A stretch of 64,000 nt of DNA, taken from the NCBI GenBank assembly GCA_937124965.1, contig CAKZLB010000046.1, positions 164,776-228,775 on the forward strand. The letters are read 5' to 3'. The translations under genes were made by a program, and so were the position numbers. This stretch comes from an uncultured Bacteroidota bacterium. Its GTDB lineage: Bacteria; Bacteroidota; Bacteroidia; NS11-12g; UBA9320. The stretch's first letter is position 1. Each line of letters opens with the position of its first letter. This document shows, in pieces, positions 1-9,147 of the stretch. The notes under the pieces are model-generated. The model made no database searches. It worked only from the letters and a program-made list of their open reading frames with translations, and was not told the origin of the DNA.

Positions 1-46
1 ATAATAAATTGGAATTCACTAATATTGCCGTAAGTCAACAAAAACA

Positions 47-595
47 ATGGTTAACAATATTTTAAAAATCGTTTTTTTCGTAATCGCCTGTATTCTAGGG
101 TATCTGTTGTACAACTCTATCGCAGGAGAGATACGATATCGAGCAGAAGTAGATGCCGTTGAGGCTCAAGTTATTGAAAAACTAGAGAAAATCAGAGAAG
201 CAGAATTAGCTTTTAAGGATGTTCGAGGAGAATTTACAGGAGATTTTGATACATTAATCCATTTCATCAATAATGGTAAGATGCAAATTACAGTTGAATA
301 CGGTGATAAAGATGATTCAACAAGTGTATATCGACAAGAAATCATTGAGGTTGGTATTAGAGATAGTTTGTTTAAAAACTTCAATGTTGACTCAATAGCA
401 TTTGTACCTCCAGCTGACACTGCAAAGTTTGAATTGCTTGCAAGTGAGGTGATACAAGGAAATGTAAAAGTTCCCGTTTTTCAGGTAAGAGACCCATACC
501 CATTTGACCGTCAGCGTGCAAACGACAATCACCCTAAAAAAGCGTTACAAGTAGGTTCGATTTCTGAAGCATCATATTCAGGTAACTGGAAATAA
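47..595 (+). CDS. Membrane-anchored hypothetical protein
   Basis: A 182-residue protein that I do not recognise as a named family. It opens with one hydrophobic segment (residues about 5-24), followed by a charged, probably coiled-coil stretch (about 30-60), so it is likely an inner-membrane-anchored protein with its bulk on one side of the membrane. The C-terminal third is polar, contains a run of Asp, Arg and Pro residues, and has no catalytic motif that I can see. It ends 7 bases before the next gene and probably forms an operon with the DUF3822-like gene, rsmD and coaD. Function is unknown. Confidence 0.7.
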   Translation: MVNNILKIVFFVIACILGYLLYNSIAGEIRYRAEVDAVEAQVIEKLEKIREAELAFKDVRGEFTGDFDTLIHFINNGKMQITVEYGDKDDSTSVYRQEIIEVGIRDSLFKNFNVDSIAFVPPADTAKFELLASEVIQGNVKVPVFQVRDPYPFDRQRANDNHPKKALQVGSISEASYSGNWK

Positions 596-602
596 TATTC
601 CG

Positions 603-1367
603 TTGACAACGATTTATTCGCATTCCATTCGTCATAAGCTTTTTATAGCACTTGGTTTCGACGAATTAGAATACGCAATAACTGATAATAATTTCAACAA
701 GCTTTCTTCAGGAAAGTATGCTACAACAGATTTCGAAATGTTTGAAAGTGTTTTAACGAACACAAAGGAACTGAACGAGATATACAATGGCACGACAGTT
801 ATTTTTTGCGGTAGTAATGCCTTATGCCACCCTTCTACTTTCATTAATACAGCCGAACGAAAGAAGTTATATTCTGCAAGTTATAGGTTAAAATCTTCCG
901 AAACTATTTGTAAAGGCAGCATCAGTGATGATATCACTATATCATATTCAGCTGATTCAAAAATACTCGACCTCGTAAAGCAGAAATTTCCAAACCTTGT
1001 TTACCAACATGACTTGGAAGTATTTGTAAAATACATTCTTAAAGAGATTAAACCCTCTGGAACGTCCATTTCGTTAAGTAATATGGGCGAGTACACATTG
1101 ATGGTTGTTAGCGATGCTCAAAAGCTTCTTCTAATGAATCAGTTCTACACGAAGGATCTACAGGATGTTTTCTACTTCACCATGTTAGCAATCGAACAAT
1201 TAGATTTGGACATAGAAAAACTTACACTGAACTGGATTCAAAACGACGACTTTGGAAAATGGGAAGACGTTAACCTATTATTTAAAGATTATATAAGGAC
1301 GGTACAAAACGTTCAAGTGCCTCAAACGTATCACTCTGCACTAACAATGGCAATTGCATGCGAATAG
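603..1367 (+). CDS. DUF3822-like family protein
   Basis: A 254-residue protein resembling the DUF3822 family, which in Bacteroidetes commonly lies just upstream of rsmD and coaD, as it does here. The fold looks ASKHA/actin-like (alternating short strands; YTLMVVSDAQKLLLMNQF in the middle), but that is inference. The start is TTG at 603, 7 bases after the preceding stop, and no better ATG lies close by. The 3' end overlaps the rsmD start by 10 bases, which suggests translational coupling. No biochemical role is known to me. Confidence 0.65.
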   Translation: MTTIYSHSIRHKLFIALGFDELEYAITDNNFNKLSSGKYATTDFEMFESVLTNTKELNEIYNGTTVIFCGSNALCHPSTFINTAERKKLYSASYRLKSSETICKGSISDDITISYSADSKILDLVKQKFPNLVYQHDLEVFVKYILKEIKPSGTSISLSNMGEYTLMVVSDAQKLLLMNQFYTKDLQDVFYFTMLAIEQLDLDIEKLTLNWIQNDDFGKWEDVNLLFKDYIRTVQNVQVPQTYHSALTMAIACE

Positions 1368-1906
1368 TTGCAGGGCAGTACAAAGGAATGATTATTCCCT
1401 TACCCAAGGGAGGAACAATACGCCCAACAACCGATCGTGCTAAAGAAGCTCTTTTTAGCATCCTCACCAGCCGGATTAACTTTGAGAACACAAGCGTTTG
1501 TGATTTGTTTAGTGGAAGTGGAAATATGGCTTTTGAGTTTGCATCAAGAGGAGTTGAATCAGTTATCGCCGTCGAAAAAAACCGTCGTGTACTAGATCAA
1601 GCAAAAACGTTTGCAATCAACAAAAACATTAACGAGGTGACGTTTATATCTTCCGACGCCTTTCGTTATTTAAATCAATCAGACAACCAATTTGATATAA
1701 TTTTTGCAGATCCTCCATACAACCTTAAAACTATATCTGAAATACCGAATATAGTTAAGAGAAATAATCTTTTAAAACCAGAGGGTCTCTTAATTATTGA
1801 ACATGAATCAAATTTATCATGGAACGATGAAGCTTTAATAGAATCACGGAACTATGGTCAATCTGTTTTTAGCATATTTCAATTTCCTGTATCTTTGGAA
1901 AAATGA
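1358..1906 (+). CDS. rsmD: 16S rRNA (guanine(966)-N(2))-methyltransferase RsmD
   Basis: This enzyme methylates N2 of G966 of 16S rRNA on the assembling 30S subunit, using S-adenosylmethionine. The 182-residue sequence has the family layout: N-terminal MRIVAGQYKG, the SAM-binding segment CDLFSGSGNMAFEFASRG (about residues 47-64) and the catalytic IIFADPPYNL motif (about 114-123). It starts inside the end of the upstream gene, and its stop overlaps the coaD start codon (ATGA). The rsmD-coaD pairing is common in bacteria and supports both calls. Confidence 0.93.
   Translation: MRIVAGQYKGMIIPLPKGGTIRPTTDRAKEALFSILTSRINFENTSVCDLFSGSGNMAFEFASRGVESVIAVEKNRRVLDQAKTFAINKNINEVTFISSDAFRYLNQSDNQFDIIFADPPYNLKTISEIPNIVKRNNLLKPEGLLIIEHESNLSWNDEALIESRNYGQSVFSIFQFPVSLEK
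1890..1897 (+). promoter_or_regulatory. Bacteroidetes -7 element for coaD (TATCTTTG)
   Basis: TATCTTTG matches the TAnnTTTG -7 consensus of the Bacteroidetes primary sigma factor and lies 5 bases before the coaD ATG, inside the 3' end of rsmD. This spacing would give coaD its own almost leaderless transcript in addition to any rsmD readthrough. No clear -33 TTTG is visible at the usual distance, so this is a sequence match only. Confidence 0.5.
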
Positions 1907-2373
1907 AGAGAGCATTGTTTCCGGGAACCTTTGATCCATTCACAAATGGCCATTTAGATATTGTCGAAAAAGGCTTAGATATTTTTGACGAAATAATAAT
2001 TGCCATTGGAACGAATGCGTTAAAAAAGACAATGTTCGACTTAGAGACCCGAAAAAAATGGATAAGAGATTGCTTCCCAAATAATCCCAGGGTTACTATT
2101 GTCGACTATCAAGGCTTAACGATAAATTACTGTGCAGACAACAATATAGGTTTTATTTTAAGAGGCCTACGCACATCTAACGATTTTGAGTACGAGAAAC
2201 AAATTGCCTTTGTAAACTCAGATTTAGCTCCTACAATTCAAAGTGTTTTCGTTCTTAGCGGACAAAAATATGGAGCAGTAAGTTCTACTGTAATTCGTGA
2301 TTTAATAAGACATCACGGCGATTTTTCTAAGTATGTGCCTAAAGCGGTAACAATCGATTTAGAACGTTCTTAA
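1903..2373 (+). CDS. coaD: Phosphopantetheine adenylyltransferase (CoaD)
   Basis: CoaD transfers AMP from ATP to 4'-phosphopantetheine to form dephospho-CoA, the penultimate step of coenzyme A synthesis in the cytoplasm. The 156-residue sequence has the nucleotidyltransferase signature near the start (PGTFDPFTNGHLDIV, containing the T/HxGH-type motif), LRGLRTSNDFEYEKQIA in the middle and the C-terminal SSTVIRDLIRHHGDFSKYVP segment typical of the family. Length is normal. It overlaps rsmD by 4 bases at the 5' end, and its 3' end overlaps the convergent NUDIX gene by 35 bases. Confidence 0.96.
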   Translation: MKRALFPGTFDPFTNGHLDIVEKGLDIFDEIIIAIGTNALKKTMFDLETRKKWIRDCFPNNPRVTIVDYQGLTINYCADNNIGFILRGLRTSNDFEYEKQIAFVNSDLAPTIQSVFVLSGQKYGAVSSTVIRDLIRHHGDFSKYVPKAVTIDLERS

Positions 2374-2941
2374 TATTTAAGTAGGTATCCAACGCAGATA
2401 AATCTAATTCATCTGGATTAACCCATTTAATTTCCTCAATATCCTCTTCAATTTGGGGTTTTGCGTTTTGCCATTTTTCTGAGATCATATGATACCAGTG
2501 AGTCTCTTTTAAAAGCCACTTTTTATCGAAATATATATGGTACGTCAAACCTATTTTCTTTTGAATGTCTATCCCAAACACATTGCACTCTTCCTCAACT
2601 TCTCTCACTGCTGCATGAATTATAGATTCACCCTTGTCAAGTTTACCTTTTGGTAAGTCCCAAAGTCCTTTCCGTTTCATCAATAATAAGTCACCAGAAG
2701 GGTTAAAAATTGCTCCGCCTGCCGCCTGAATTATTTTAAAACTGTCTTTAAAAATCTCAAAGGCATTTTCTTCTTTAAAATAAATAGTTTGTGTTGTTTT
2801 TTCATCGCGCAAGTAGCCTAATAGAGCTCTTAATAAGTCCTTACTAATTTTTCGAACAATTAAATCTGGCTCTAAATCGTGAGAATCTAGTTCAAAAACA
2901 AGATGGTGTCTCCGATAGAATATTTTATAATTTTGTCCCAT
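2339..2941 (-). CDS. NUDIX hydrolase
   Basis: A 200-residue NUDIX-family pyrophosphohydrolase of unknown substrate. The Nudix box runs from GKLDKGE to AAVREVEEECNV (roughly residues 125-147) and keeps the metal-binding REVEEE glutamates. The usual Gly near the end of the box (EExGU) is replaced by Asn (EECNV). An upstream Met at 2968 would add nine residues, but the ATG at 2941 (MGQNYKIFYRR) gives a more usual N-terminus and is preferred. That start shares two bases with the divergent pyrE ATG (CATG). The 3' end runs into coaD. Confidence 0.85.
   Translation of the reverse strand: MGQNYKIFYRRHHLVFELDSHDLEPDLIVRKISKDLLRALLGYLRDEKTTQTIYFKEENAFEIFKDSFKIIQAAGGAIFNPSGDLLLMKRKGLWDLPKGKLDKGESIIHAAVREVEEECNVFGIDIQKKIGLTYHIYFDKKWLLKETHWYHMISEKWQNAKPQIEEDIEEIKWVNPDELDLSALDTYLNIKNVLNRLLPL
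2928..2935 (+). promoter_or_regulatory. -7 element for pyrE (TAATTTTG), leaderless spacing
   Basis: TAATTTTG fits TAnnTTTG and is separated from the pyrE ATG by exactly 4 bases, so transcription should start at about the A of the start codon. It lies within the 5' end of the opposing NUDIX gene. The same 4-base spacing recurs at several other genes in this window. Confidence 0.6.
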
Positions 2942-3581
2942 GAATGCAGAGTCAAATACTTCCGTCAAATTAGCTGAATATTTATTAGAAATAAAAGCTG
3001 TAAAATTAAGTCCTAATAATCCTTTTAAATGGTCTAGCGGATGGAATTCTCCAATTTATTGTGACAATCGGGTAACTCTGTCTTATCCTGAAATACGAAA
3101 CTTTATAAAATTAGCATTGGCAAACCTTGTTACGTCAGAGTTCCCAAATGCAAACGCGCTTTGTGGAGTTGCTACTGCAGGAGTTGCAATAGGTGGATTA
3201 GTTGCGGATGAATTAGACATGCCTTACGCATATTGTAGACCTAAGCCTAAAGAACATGGAATGAAAAATCAACTTGAAGGAAGAATTGATAAAGAGAAAA
3301 AAATTGTTCTAGTCGAAGATTTAATTTCTACAGGTGGTAGTAGCCTAAAAGTGGTTGATTATTTAAGAAATGAAGGATATCAAATCGAGGGTATTGTTTC
3401 AATATTTACGTACGGATTTGACGCAGCTCAGCAAAATTTTGACAATGCAAACTGCAAAAATATTTCATTGGGAAGTTATCAAGACATGTTGCCCTTAGCT
3501 ATTGAGAAGGGCTACATTGAACAAGGTCAATTAAGCACATTAGAAGCCTGGAGAAAAGAGCCTGAAACTTGGAATGTATAA
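2940..3581 (+). CDS. pyrE: Orotate phosphoribosyltransferase (PyrE)
   Basis: PyrE converts orotate and PRPP to orotidine 5'-monophosphate in de novo pyrimidine synthesis. The 213-residue protein carries the type I phosphoribosyltransferase PRPP motif VLVEDLISTGGSSLK (about residues 121-135), the GVATAGVAIG segment and the KEHGMKNQLEG loop. Length is normal for the family. The ATG at 2940 is supported by a -7 promoter element ending 4 bases upstream. It is divergent from the NUDIX gene and appears to be transcribed alone. Confidence 0.95.
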   Translation: MNAESNTSVKLAEYLLEIKAVKLSPNNPFKWSSGWNSPIYCDNRVTLSYPEIRNFIKLALANLVTSEFPNANALCGVATAGVAIGGLVADELDMPYAYCRPKPKEHGMKNQLEGRIDKEKKIVLVEDLISTGGSSLKVVDYLRNEGYQIEGIVSIFTYGFDAAQQNFDNANCKNISLGSYQDMLPLAIEKGYIEQGQLSTLEAWRKEPETWNV

Positions 3582-3584
3582 AGT

Positions 3585-4322
3585 TTAGTTAAGGTTTCGT
3601 TGCTCTTTAATTTCTTCGTACGCTTGTTTCATCTTTTTAAACTTCTCTTCTGCTTTAGAAACATGTTCTGGACCTAAGCTCGCTACACGATCGGGATGAT
3701 ATTTACGGGCTAAACTTCTGTACGCTTTTTTTACCTCATCATCCGTTGCACTTTCAGGTATTTCCAAAATCACATATGGTGAAACTTTTGGTTCTTGAGA
3801 CGCAACCGCCATTGCAGAGTTAAATTCCGCTTGACTTAAACCAAGGCCTGAGGCTATTTGCTGTAAAACAATTCGTTCACGTTGATCTAGATGGTTATCA
3901 GAAACAGCTATTCCTACCAAATACGAAAACAGATATCTTCTATGAGCAATTGTCATTGAATACCGTATCTGAGAAACTACGGGTAAGACATCGATATCTT
4001 GTTTTAACAAATCGCGTAAAAGAATCATGTCACGCTTGGTCTGTTCAACTCCAAAATTTTGCTTAAAATACGCTTTTACGAAGTCAAGCTCACTTTTGAC
4101 AACTCTCTTGTCAGCTTTCATTATTGCAGCAGTTAAAACTAGTAAAGCAGCTTTAAAGTCGAATGTTGTAGTATTATACCTAGTCCGACGTTCTCCATCG
4201 GCAATTCGTTTTGGTTTATTATCAGAGCCCAACCAGCTACCTAAGGTAAAACCAATCAGCGCCCCGATAGGGCCACCAAATGCCCAACCTAGGCCTGCTC
4301 CTACCCATTTTTCAATTCCCAT
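3585..4322 (-). CDS. TerB/DnaJ-domain (DjlA-like) protein
   Basis: A 245-residue co-chaperone-like protein. A Gly-rich hydrophobic N-terminus (about residues 8-30, [18 protein letters not shown]) may insert into or associate with the membrane. Residues about 50-165 look like a TerB/tellurite-resistance helical domain, and the C-terminus is a J domain with the HPD tripeptide (ARKYHPDRV), which stimulates DnaK ATPase activity. The TerB-then-J order is that of DjlA-type proteins. A TACCTTTG promoter element ends 4 bases before the ATG. Its stop lies only 3 bases from the pyrE stop, so the two genes converge tail to tail. Confidence 0.85.
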   Translation of the reverse strand: MGIEKWVGAGLGWAFGGPIGALIGFTLGSWLGSDNKPKRIADGERRTRYNTTTFDFKAALLVLTAAIMKADKRVVKSELDFVKAYFKQNFGVEQTKRDMILLRDLLKQDIDVLPVVSQIRYSMTIAHRRYLFSYLVGIAVSDNHLDQRERIVLQQIASGLGLSQAEFNSAMAVASQEPKVSPYVILEIPESATDDEVKKAYRSLARKYHPDRVASLGPEHVSKAEEKFKKMKQAYEEIKEQRNLN

Positions 4323-4326
4323 AGCT

Positions 4327-4334
4327 CAAAGGTA
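4327..4334 (-). promoter_or_regulatory. -7 element (TACCTTTG), leaderless spacing
   Basis: On the minus strand TACCTTTG is followed by AGCT and then the ATG of the TerB/J-domain gene. This is a 4-base gap consistent with a leaderless transcript. Confidence 0.6.
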
Positions 4335-4391
4335 AAATTCTCAATTGGGATACATATTAGATTGCGATGTATCTTCTTAAAATCACGATAT

Positions 4392-4429
4392 AAAAAATCC
4401 CTCATAAACATAAAGTCAATGAGGGATTT
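4392..4429 (-). terminator. Rho-independent terminator of ahcY
   Basis: An 11-bp perfect inverted repeat, AAATCCCTCAT / ATGAGGGATTT (4395-4405 and 4419-4429), is followed on the minus strand by a U-run. It lies 20 bases after the ahcY stop. Confidence 0.8.
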
Positions 4430-4449
4430 AATTTATTTGTTAATTAATA

Positions 4450-5760
4450 TTAGTATCTATACATGTCAGACTTATAAGGTCCTTCTGGGTTCACACCGAT
4501 ATAAGAAGCTTGTTCTTCGCTAAGCTCTTCCAACTCAACTCCAATTTTTGCTAAATGCAATCTTGCTACTTTTTCGTCAAGGTGTTTTGGTAATGTATAA
4601 ACTTCGTTTTTGTAGTTTCCACTGTTCTCCCATAATTCCATTTGAGCCAAAGTTTGATTTGTAAAACTATTTGACATTACAAACGAAGGGTGTCCTGTTG
4701 CACAACCTAAATTCACTAAACGACCTTGAGCTAAAACAATAATTTCCTTTCCATTGACATTGTAAACGTCCACTTGCGGTTTTACTTCATATTTAGACCC
4801 ACCATGGTTTTTCTCTATCCAAGCCATGTCAATCTCATTATCAAAATGACCAATGTTACAAACTATAGTCTTGTCATTCATCATTGAGAAATGTGTTCCA
4901 GTAATAATATCTTTATTACCTGTAGCAGTAACAACAATATCCGCACGTGGGATAGCATTTTCCATTTTCTTAACTTCAAAACCATCCATTGCAGCTTGTA
5001 GAGCACAAATTGGATCTATTTCAGTAACAATTACCCGCGCTCCGGCACCTCTTAAAGATAGAGCTGTACCTTTTCCAACATCTCCATAACCTGCCACAAC
5101 AGCTACTTTTCCAGCCATCATGATATCAGTTGCTCTTCGAATAGCGTCTACTGCTGATTCTTTACAACCATATTTATTATCAAACTTTGATTTAGTTACA
5201 GAATCATTGATATTGATTGCTGGTACTGGTAAAGTTCCATTTTTTACTCGGTCATATAATCGAAGTACTCCAGTTGTTGTTTCTTCAGAAATTCCTTTAA
5301 TTTCTGGAACAAGCTCAGGAAATCGATCTAGAACCATGTTTGTTAAATCTCCGCCGTCATCAAGAATCATATTTAAAGGCTTTCCTCCTTCAAATGCAGT
5401 CAATGTTTGTTCAATACACCAATCAAACTCCTCTTCGTTCATACCTTTCCAAGCAAAAACAGGTACACCCGTTACTGCAATAGCCGCAGCTGCTTGGTCT
5501 TGTGTTGAAAAAATATTACATGACGACCATGTAACTTCAGCACCAAGTGCTGTTAACGTTTCTATCAAAACTGCAGTCTGAATTGTCATGTGCAAACAAC
5601 CAGCAATTCTTGCTCCTGCAAGTGGTTTAGAATCACCAAACTCTTCTCTTAGAGACATTAAGCCAGGCATTTCAGCTTCAGCTAAATTCATTTCTTTTCT
5701 TCCCCAATCTGCAAGATTGATGTCTTTTACTTTGTAATTTGTTGTTGTCAACGTTGTCAT
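4450..5760 (-). CDS. ahcY: Adenosylhomocysteinase (SAH hydrolase)
   Basis: AhcY hydrolyses S-adenosylhomocysteine to adenosine and homocysteine with a tightly bound NAD, relieving product inhibition of methyltransferases. The 436-residue sequence has the Rossmann NAD-binding segment [20 protein letters not shown] (about residues 224-243), the substrate-domain segments [16 protein letters not shown] and DDGGDLTN, and the family C-terminus PYKSDMYRY. It is a single-gene unit with its own promoter and terminator, divergent from the bacilliredoxin gene. Confidence 0.97.
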   Translation of the reverse strand: MTTLTTTNYKVKDINLADWGRKEMNLAEAEMPGLMSLREEFGDSKPLAGARIAGCLHMTIQTAVLIETLTALGAEVTWSSCNIFSTQDQAAAAIAVTGVPVFAWKGMNEEEFDWCIEQTLTAFEGGKPLNMILDDGGDLTNMVLDRFPELVPEIKGISEETTTGVLRLYDRVKNGTLPVPAININDSVTKSKFDNKYGCKESAVDAIRRATDIMMAGKVAVVAGYGDVGKGTALSLRGAGARVIVTEIDPICALQAAMDGFEVKKMENAIPRADIVVTATGNKDIITGTHFSMMNDKTIVCNIGHFDNEIDMAWIEKNHGGSKYEVKPQVDVYNVNGKEIIVLAQGRLVNLGCATGHPSFVMSNSFTNQTLAQMELWENSGNYKNEVYTLPKHLDEKVARLHLAKIGVELEELSEEQASYIGVNPEGPYKSDMYRY

Positions 5761-5781
5761 GTTTGTTGCTAAAATTTAGTG

Positions 5782-5789
5782 CAAAGGTA
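5782..5789 (-). promoter_or_regulatory. -7 element for ahcY (TACCTTTG)
   Basis: TACCTTTG on the minus strand matches TAnnTTTG and lies 21 bases upstream of the ahcY ATG, leaving a short 5' UTR of about 17 nt. Confidence 0.6.
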
Positions 5790-5846
5790 ATATAACTAGT
5801 ACAGGGATAAAAACAAAAGGTATAACGGTTTGTTTTAGCTAAGTAA

Positions 5847-5854
5847 TAAATTTG
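5847..5854 (+). promoter_or_regulatory. -7 element for the bacilliredoxin gene (TAAATTTG)
   Basis: TAAATTTG matches TAnnTTTG, 22 bases upstream of the ATG at 5877. Together with the opposite-strand element at 5782-5789 it makes the 116-bp gap a compact divergent promoter region. Confidence 0.55.
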
Positions 5855-5876
5855 CAAAAACTTAATAAATTAAGAT

Positions 5877-6290
5877 ATGTATCCAGAAGAATTAGTACGA
5901 CCAATGAGGTCTGAACTTACGGTTAACGGTTTTATAGAGTTAAAATCCGAGAATGATGTTGACCAAATAATGTTAAAAGCTCAAGGTACGACGTTAGTTG
6001 TAGTCAATTCAGTTTGTGGTTGTGCCGCCGGCACAGCTCGTCCAGGTGTTGTAAAGTCTCTATCAGGAGACAAAAAACCAGATAATTTATTTACAGTCTT
6101 CGCAGGTCAAGATAAAGAAGCAACGAATAAAGCACGTGCGAGCATGGCTCCGTTTCCACCGTCGTCTCCGTCGATTGCTTTATTTAAAGATGGTGAGCTT
6201 GTCCATATGGTTGAAAGACATCATATTGAAGGACGATCAGCAGATATGATTGCAGCTCATTTGCAATCTGCTTATCAGCAATTTTGTTAA
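5877..6290 (+). CDS. BrxA/BrxB-family bacilliredoxin (YphP/YqiW)
   Basis: A 137-residue thioredoxin-fold protein of the bacilliredoxin family, which removes bacillithiol from S-bacillithiolated proteins during oxidative stress. The diagnostic CxC-type site is visible as NSVCGCAAGTARPG (about residues 45-58). PFPPSSPSIALFKDG and the MVERHHIEG segment are typical of YphP/YqiW. Bacillithiol use by this organism is inferred from the family only; no bsh genes are in the window. The gene stands alone, with a strong terminator after it. Confidence 0.9.
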   Translation: MYPEELVRPMRSELTVNGFIELKSENDVDQIMLKAQGTTLVVVNSVCGCAAGTARPGVVKSLSGDKKPDNLFTVFAGQDKEATNKARASMAPFPPSSPSIALFKDGELVHMVERHHIEGRSADMIAAHLQSAYQQFC

Positions 6291-6312
6291 ATGCAAAATG
6301 TTCAAACAATAA

Positions 6313-6344
6313 AAAAGGCTTTGCAATCGCAAAGCCTTTTTTTT
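6313..6344. terminator. Bidirectional terminator between the bacilliredoxin gene and gldJ
   Basis: A 12-bp perfect stem, AAAAGGCTTTGC / GCAAAGCCTTTT, with a 4-base loop, is flanked by A-runs on the left and T-runs on the right. It can therefore terminate both convergent genes. Confidence 0.9.
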
Positions 6345-6362
6345 GTTTCTTTTAGAATTTTA

Positions 6363-7781
6363 TCAAGGTGCTCCAACTCTGTGCATTGCACATCGGAAAC
6401 CTAACGTTGATAAAGATTGCCTTTGGTCCAAAAATCTTCTAGTACCAGGAGACATCCAATAAGCTCTATCATTCCAAGAAGCTCCTTTAAAAACGTGTGC
6501 TTGATCATTGACTAGAGAAGATACTCCATATTCATACATTTGAGCATCACCATTGTAAACCTCTTCATCCAAGTATCCTTTATTATCGGCTTTTTGATAA
6601 TTTCTTCTTTCTTGAACATCAACAGTTTCAACGTCTTCATATACAATTCGTCCTAAACTGTCTTTGATATCTATCACACCCCATTGATCCAATTTCGGTT
6701 TTTTGAAGTCATTACCTCTGTATGTATTGAAATCTGAGTTGTCGTCTAACGAAAGGGCTCTATAAACATCCATTACCCACTCACTTACATTACCACTCAT
6801 ATTGTACAAACCATAATCGTTCGGCCAGTAAGCCTTCACTTCAGTGGTAATTAAAGCTCCATCATTTAACCAAGAAGCAATACCCCCCTGATCACCCTTT
6901 CCTCTTTTGAAGTTAGCTTGAATGTATCCACGATCTTTTTCTTTTCCACCTTTATGCCGAACAGTTAAACCATTCCAAGAGTAAATCTTTTTGTCGTTAA
7001 CATTTTCGTAGATCGACGAACCAACATTAGCTGTAGCAGCGTACTCCCACTCGGCTTCAGTCGGTAGCCTATAATCTGGTAAGAATATTCCATCTTCCAT
7101 TTTCACGTTACGAGTACCTTTCTTGATATTGATATCTTTTACTAAATGCTTGCCGTCCATACCTTGGTATTGACCGACTAAGTATGCTCCAGTGTTAAAG
7201 TTTTCTTCGTTCATTTGATTGATATCTGGCTCAAGGATTCCTTCTCGAATCAGTATCATTTCATTCACTCTGTCAGTTCTCCACTTAGCGAATTCAGTCG
7301 CTTGCAACCAATTTACTCCAACTACAGGATAGTTTTTGTACGCTGGGTGACGAAGATAGTACTCTACGTAAGGCTCGTTATAAGCTAATTTGTCTCTCCA
7401 ACAGTTGGTATCTGGTAGAGCAGTTTCATAAACTTCTGGTAAATCAGCGAAAACTCGCTTTAACCAATATAAGTACTCTAAATAGTGCAAGTTACTGATT
7501 TCAGTCTCATCCATATAAAATGAAGCCACAGTTACTTTTCGTTCAAAATTGTTGCGATCATACAAAACATCTTGCTCTGAAGACCCCATAGTGAACGCAC
7601 CACCTTTTACATATACCAAACCTGGTCCGGTCTCTTGACCAGCATAATCATAGGTCTCGAATCCTCCCCATTTGGCGTCATTATAATTCCATCCTGTGAT
7701 GGATGACTTTTCCTTTTTACATGAGGTTTGAAATATCATCAAACTACATGCAAATAAAAAAACTATCTTGTTTCGTTTCAT
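6363..7781 (-). CDS. gldJ: Gliding motility/T9SS lipoprotein GldJ
   Basis: A 472-residue lipoprotein (signal peptide with lipobox FQTSC, lipidated Cys21) containing an FGE/SUMF1-type sulfatase-modifying-factor domain across most of the chain (FTMGSSEQDVLYDRNNFE, then YRLPTEAEWEYAA, SWNGLTVRHKGG, GNVSEWVMDVYR and GFRCAMHR at the end). GldJ and GldK are related lipoproteins of the T9SS outer-membrane ring. The GWNYND opening and the neighbours (a porP/sprF-like gene, porU, porV) match the gldJ-porU-porV locus of flavobacteria, whereas gldK is followed by gldL-M-N, which are absent here. A GldK-type paralogue is the main alternative. It probably works in the periplasm/outer membrane to stabilise the secretion and gliding machinery. 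Confidence 0.88.
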   Translation of the reverse strand: MKRNKIVFLFACSLMIFQTSCKKEKSSITGWNYNDAKWGGFETYDYAGQETGPGLVYVKGGAFTMGSSEQDVLYDRNNFERKVTVASFYMDETEISNLHYLEYLYWLKRVFADLPEVYETALPDTNCWRDKLAYNEPYVEYYLRHPAYKNYPVVGVNWLQATEFAKWRTDRVNEMILIREGILEPDINQMNEENFNTGAYLVGQYQGMDGKHLVKDINIKKGTRNVKMEDGIFLPDYRLPTEAEWEYAATANVGSSIYENVNDKKIYSWNGLTVRHKGGKEKDRGYIQANFKRGKGDQGGIASWLNDGALITTEVKAYWPNDYGLYNMSGNVSEWVMDVYRALSLDDNSDFNTYRGNDFKKPKLDQWGVIDIKDSLGRIVYEDVETVDVQERRNYQKADNKGYLDEEVYNGDAQMYEYGVSSLVNDQAHVFKGASWNDRAYWMSPGTRRFLDQRQSLSTLGFRCAMHRVGAP

Positions 7782-7852
7782 ATTACTAGAAATATCGTCT
7801 TTCTACTAAACTGCAATTCTATCGAATTATTGTCTAAAAATCTATTCTTTGA

Positions 7853-8863
7853 TTAAAAATCAGGGCAATGCAATGGTTTGTGCTTAATCATTGGTCTTCT
7901 TGGGCACCATTCTATAGCAGTACTAATTTCGTGAGATCCTCTAGCTGCTGCTTTTTTCGAATCGACTGTTAAATCAAATGAATAACCAAATTTAAACTTG
8001 TCTTTTCTGAAACCAACAAGCACCATTAACGCATCAGAATTTCGAACCTCACCTAACGTTTGTCTGAACCATAAACCAGAAACTAATGGCCCTCTGTTTA
8101 AATAAAAACCAACATTTAACTGAGTAAATTGACCTTGTTTCATAAACAAAGCATTCGGACTGAATGTACTATTTGGGTTCTTTCTTTTGTCTAAAGGAAT
8201 TACTGATCCAATGTGAGCAGTAAATCTTCTTGGCAACTTTGCCTCAGGGTCTTCATAAAAAGACTGAACCGGTTCAATAATATTGTGAACTGCAATACCT
8301 CCATAGAAGTTTTGCGTATAAATTAACCAACCAGTACTGAAGTTAGGGGTCGTAATTTTAGGTGGCCCCGGTGGTTCTCCAGTAGGTAAAACAAAACCTC
8401 TTGTTGCTTCTATCTGATCCTCCCAACGCAACTTAGACCAATCTAGTCCACGTTGCATTACTTGGCCTTCTAAACCAAATCGCATAAACAACTTTCGTGT
8501 AACCACTAATTGGTAACTATATATTGCACTTAACTGAGTAGTTGTCAACAAACCTTCACCTGCTACATCTCTTACAGCCAATAAACCTAAACCACCATTG
8601 ATTTTGTCAAAATGTTGATCGTACGAAAAAGCTGTTGTAACAAATGTGCCTGGCAAACTTGGCCATTGATTACGATAATTAATAACGGCCCTTCCACCGC
8701 CTCCACCGCGTTGGCATTGACCTGTTCCAGCCATTGCTGGGTTGGTATAAACTGGTGTCGCATAAAACTGCGAAAACTCAGGGTCTTGACCAAACGCTGT
8801 ATCACCTCCAAAACCTACTAATAGTCCGGCGAGTAATACACTGAATAGAATTCTTTTTGTCAT
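7853..8863 (-). CDS. PorP/SprF-family type IX secretion membrane protein
   Basis: A 336-residue outer-membrane beta-barrel protein of the PorP/SprF family. PorP/SprF proteins help export or anchor T9SS cargo at the surface. The ATG at 8863 is preferred over an upstream in-frame Met at 8941 because it gives a clean signal peptide (MTKRILFSVLLAGLLVGFGG, cleavage near FGQ). Family features are DPEFSQFYATPVYTNPAMAG just after the signal, repeated amphipathic strands and a positively charged C-terminus. It lies directly upstream of gldJ on the same strand and is probably co-transcribed with it. Many Bacteroidetes carry several paralogues, so a specific partner cannot be assigned. Confidence 0.9.
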   Translation of the reverse strand: MTKRILFSVLLAGLLVGFGGDTAFGQDPEFSQFYATPVYTNPAMAGTGQCQRGGGGGRAVINYRNQWPSLPGTFVTTAFSYDQHFDKINGGLGLLAVRDVAGEGLLTTTQLSAIYSYQLVVTRKLFMRFGLEGQVMQRGLDWSKLRWEDQIEATRGFVLPTGEPPGPPKITTPNFSTGWLIYTQNFYGGIAVHNIIEPVQSFYEDPEAKLPRRFTAHIGSVIPLDKRKNPNSTFSPNALFMKQGQFTQLNVGFYLNRGPLVSGLWFRQTLGEVRNSDALMVLVGFRKDKFKFGYSFDLTVDSKKAAARGSHEISTAIEWCPRRPMIKHKPLHCPDF

Positions 8864-9147
8864 CTTGTTCTTATAAAAAATGTGCGTTAACTGTATGTTT
8901 TGCAAAAATTCTTGTAAAGTTAGCAACTTTAAGTAACTCAAGCAAAATAATATTTAATTTTAAACAACTATTTCCAATGTTTATTGTCTTTCAGCGTAAC
9001 TATGCCCATCACATTTCCTATGTGTAACTTTCAATAAAGAATTTGAAAGATAAACTAAAATATTACGTTTTTCCAACAATATTATATGGACTTTATTGTT
9101 AAACCTTTTAAACTTGTGTGTCGTAAGTTCAATTTAATATCCAACGA

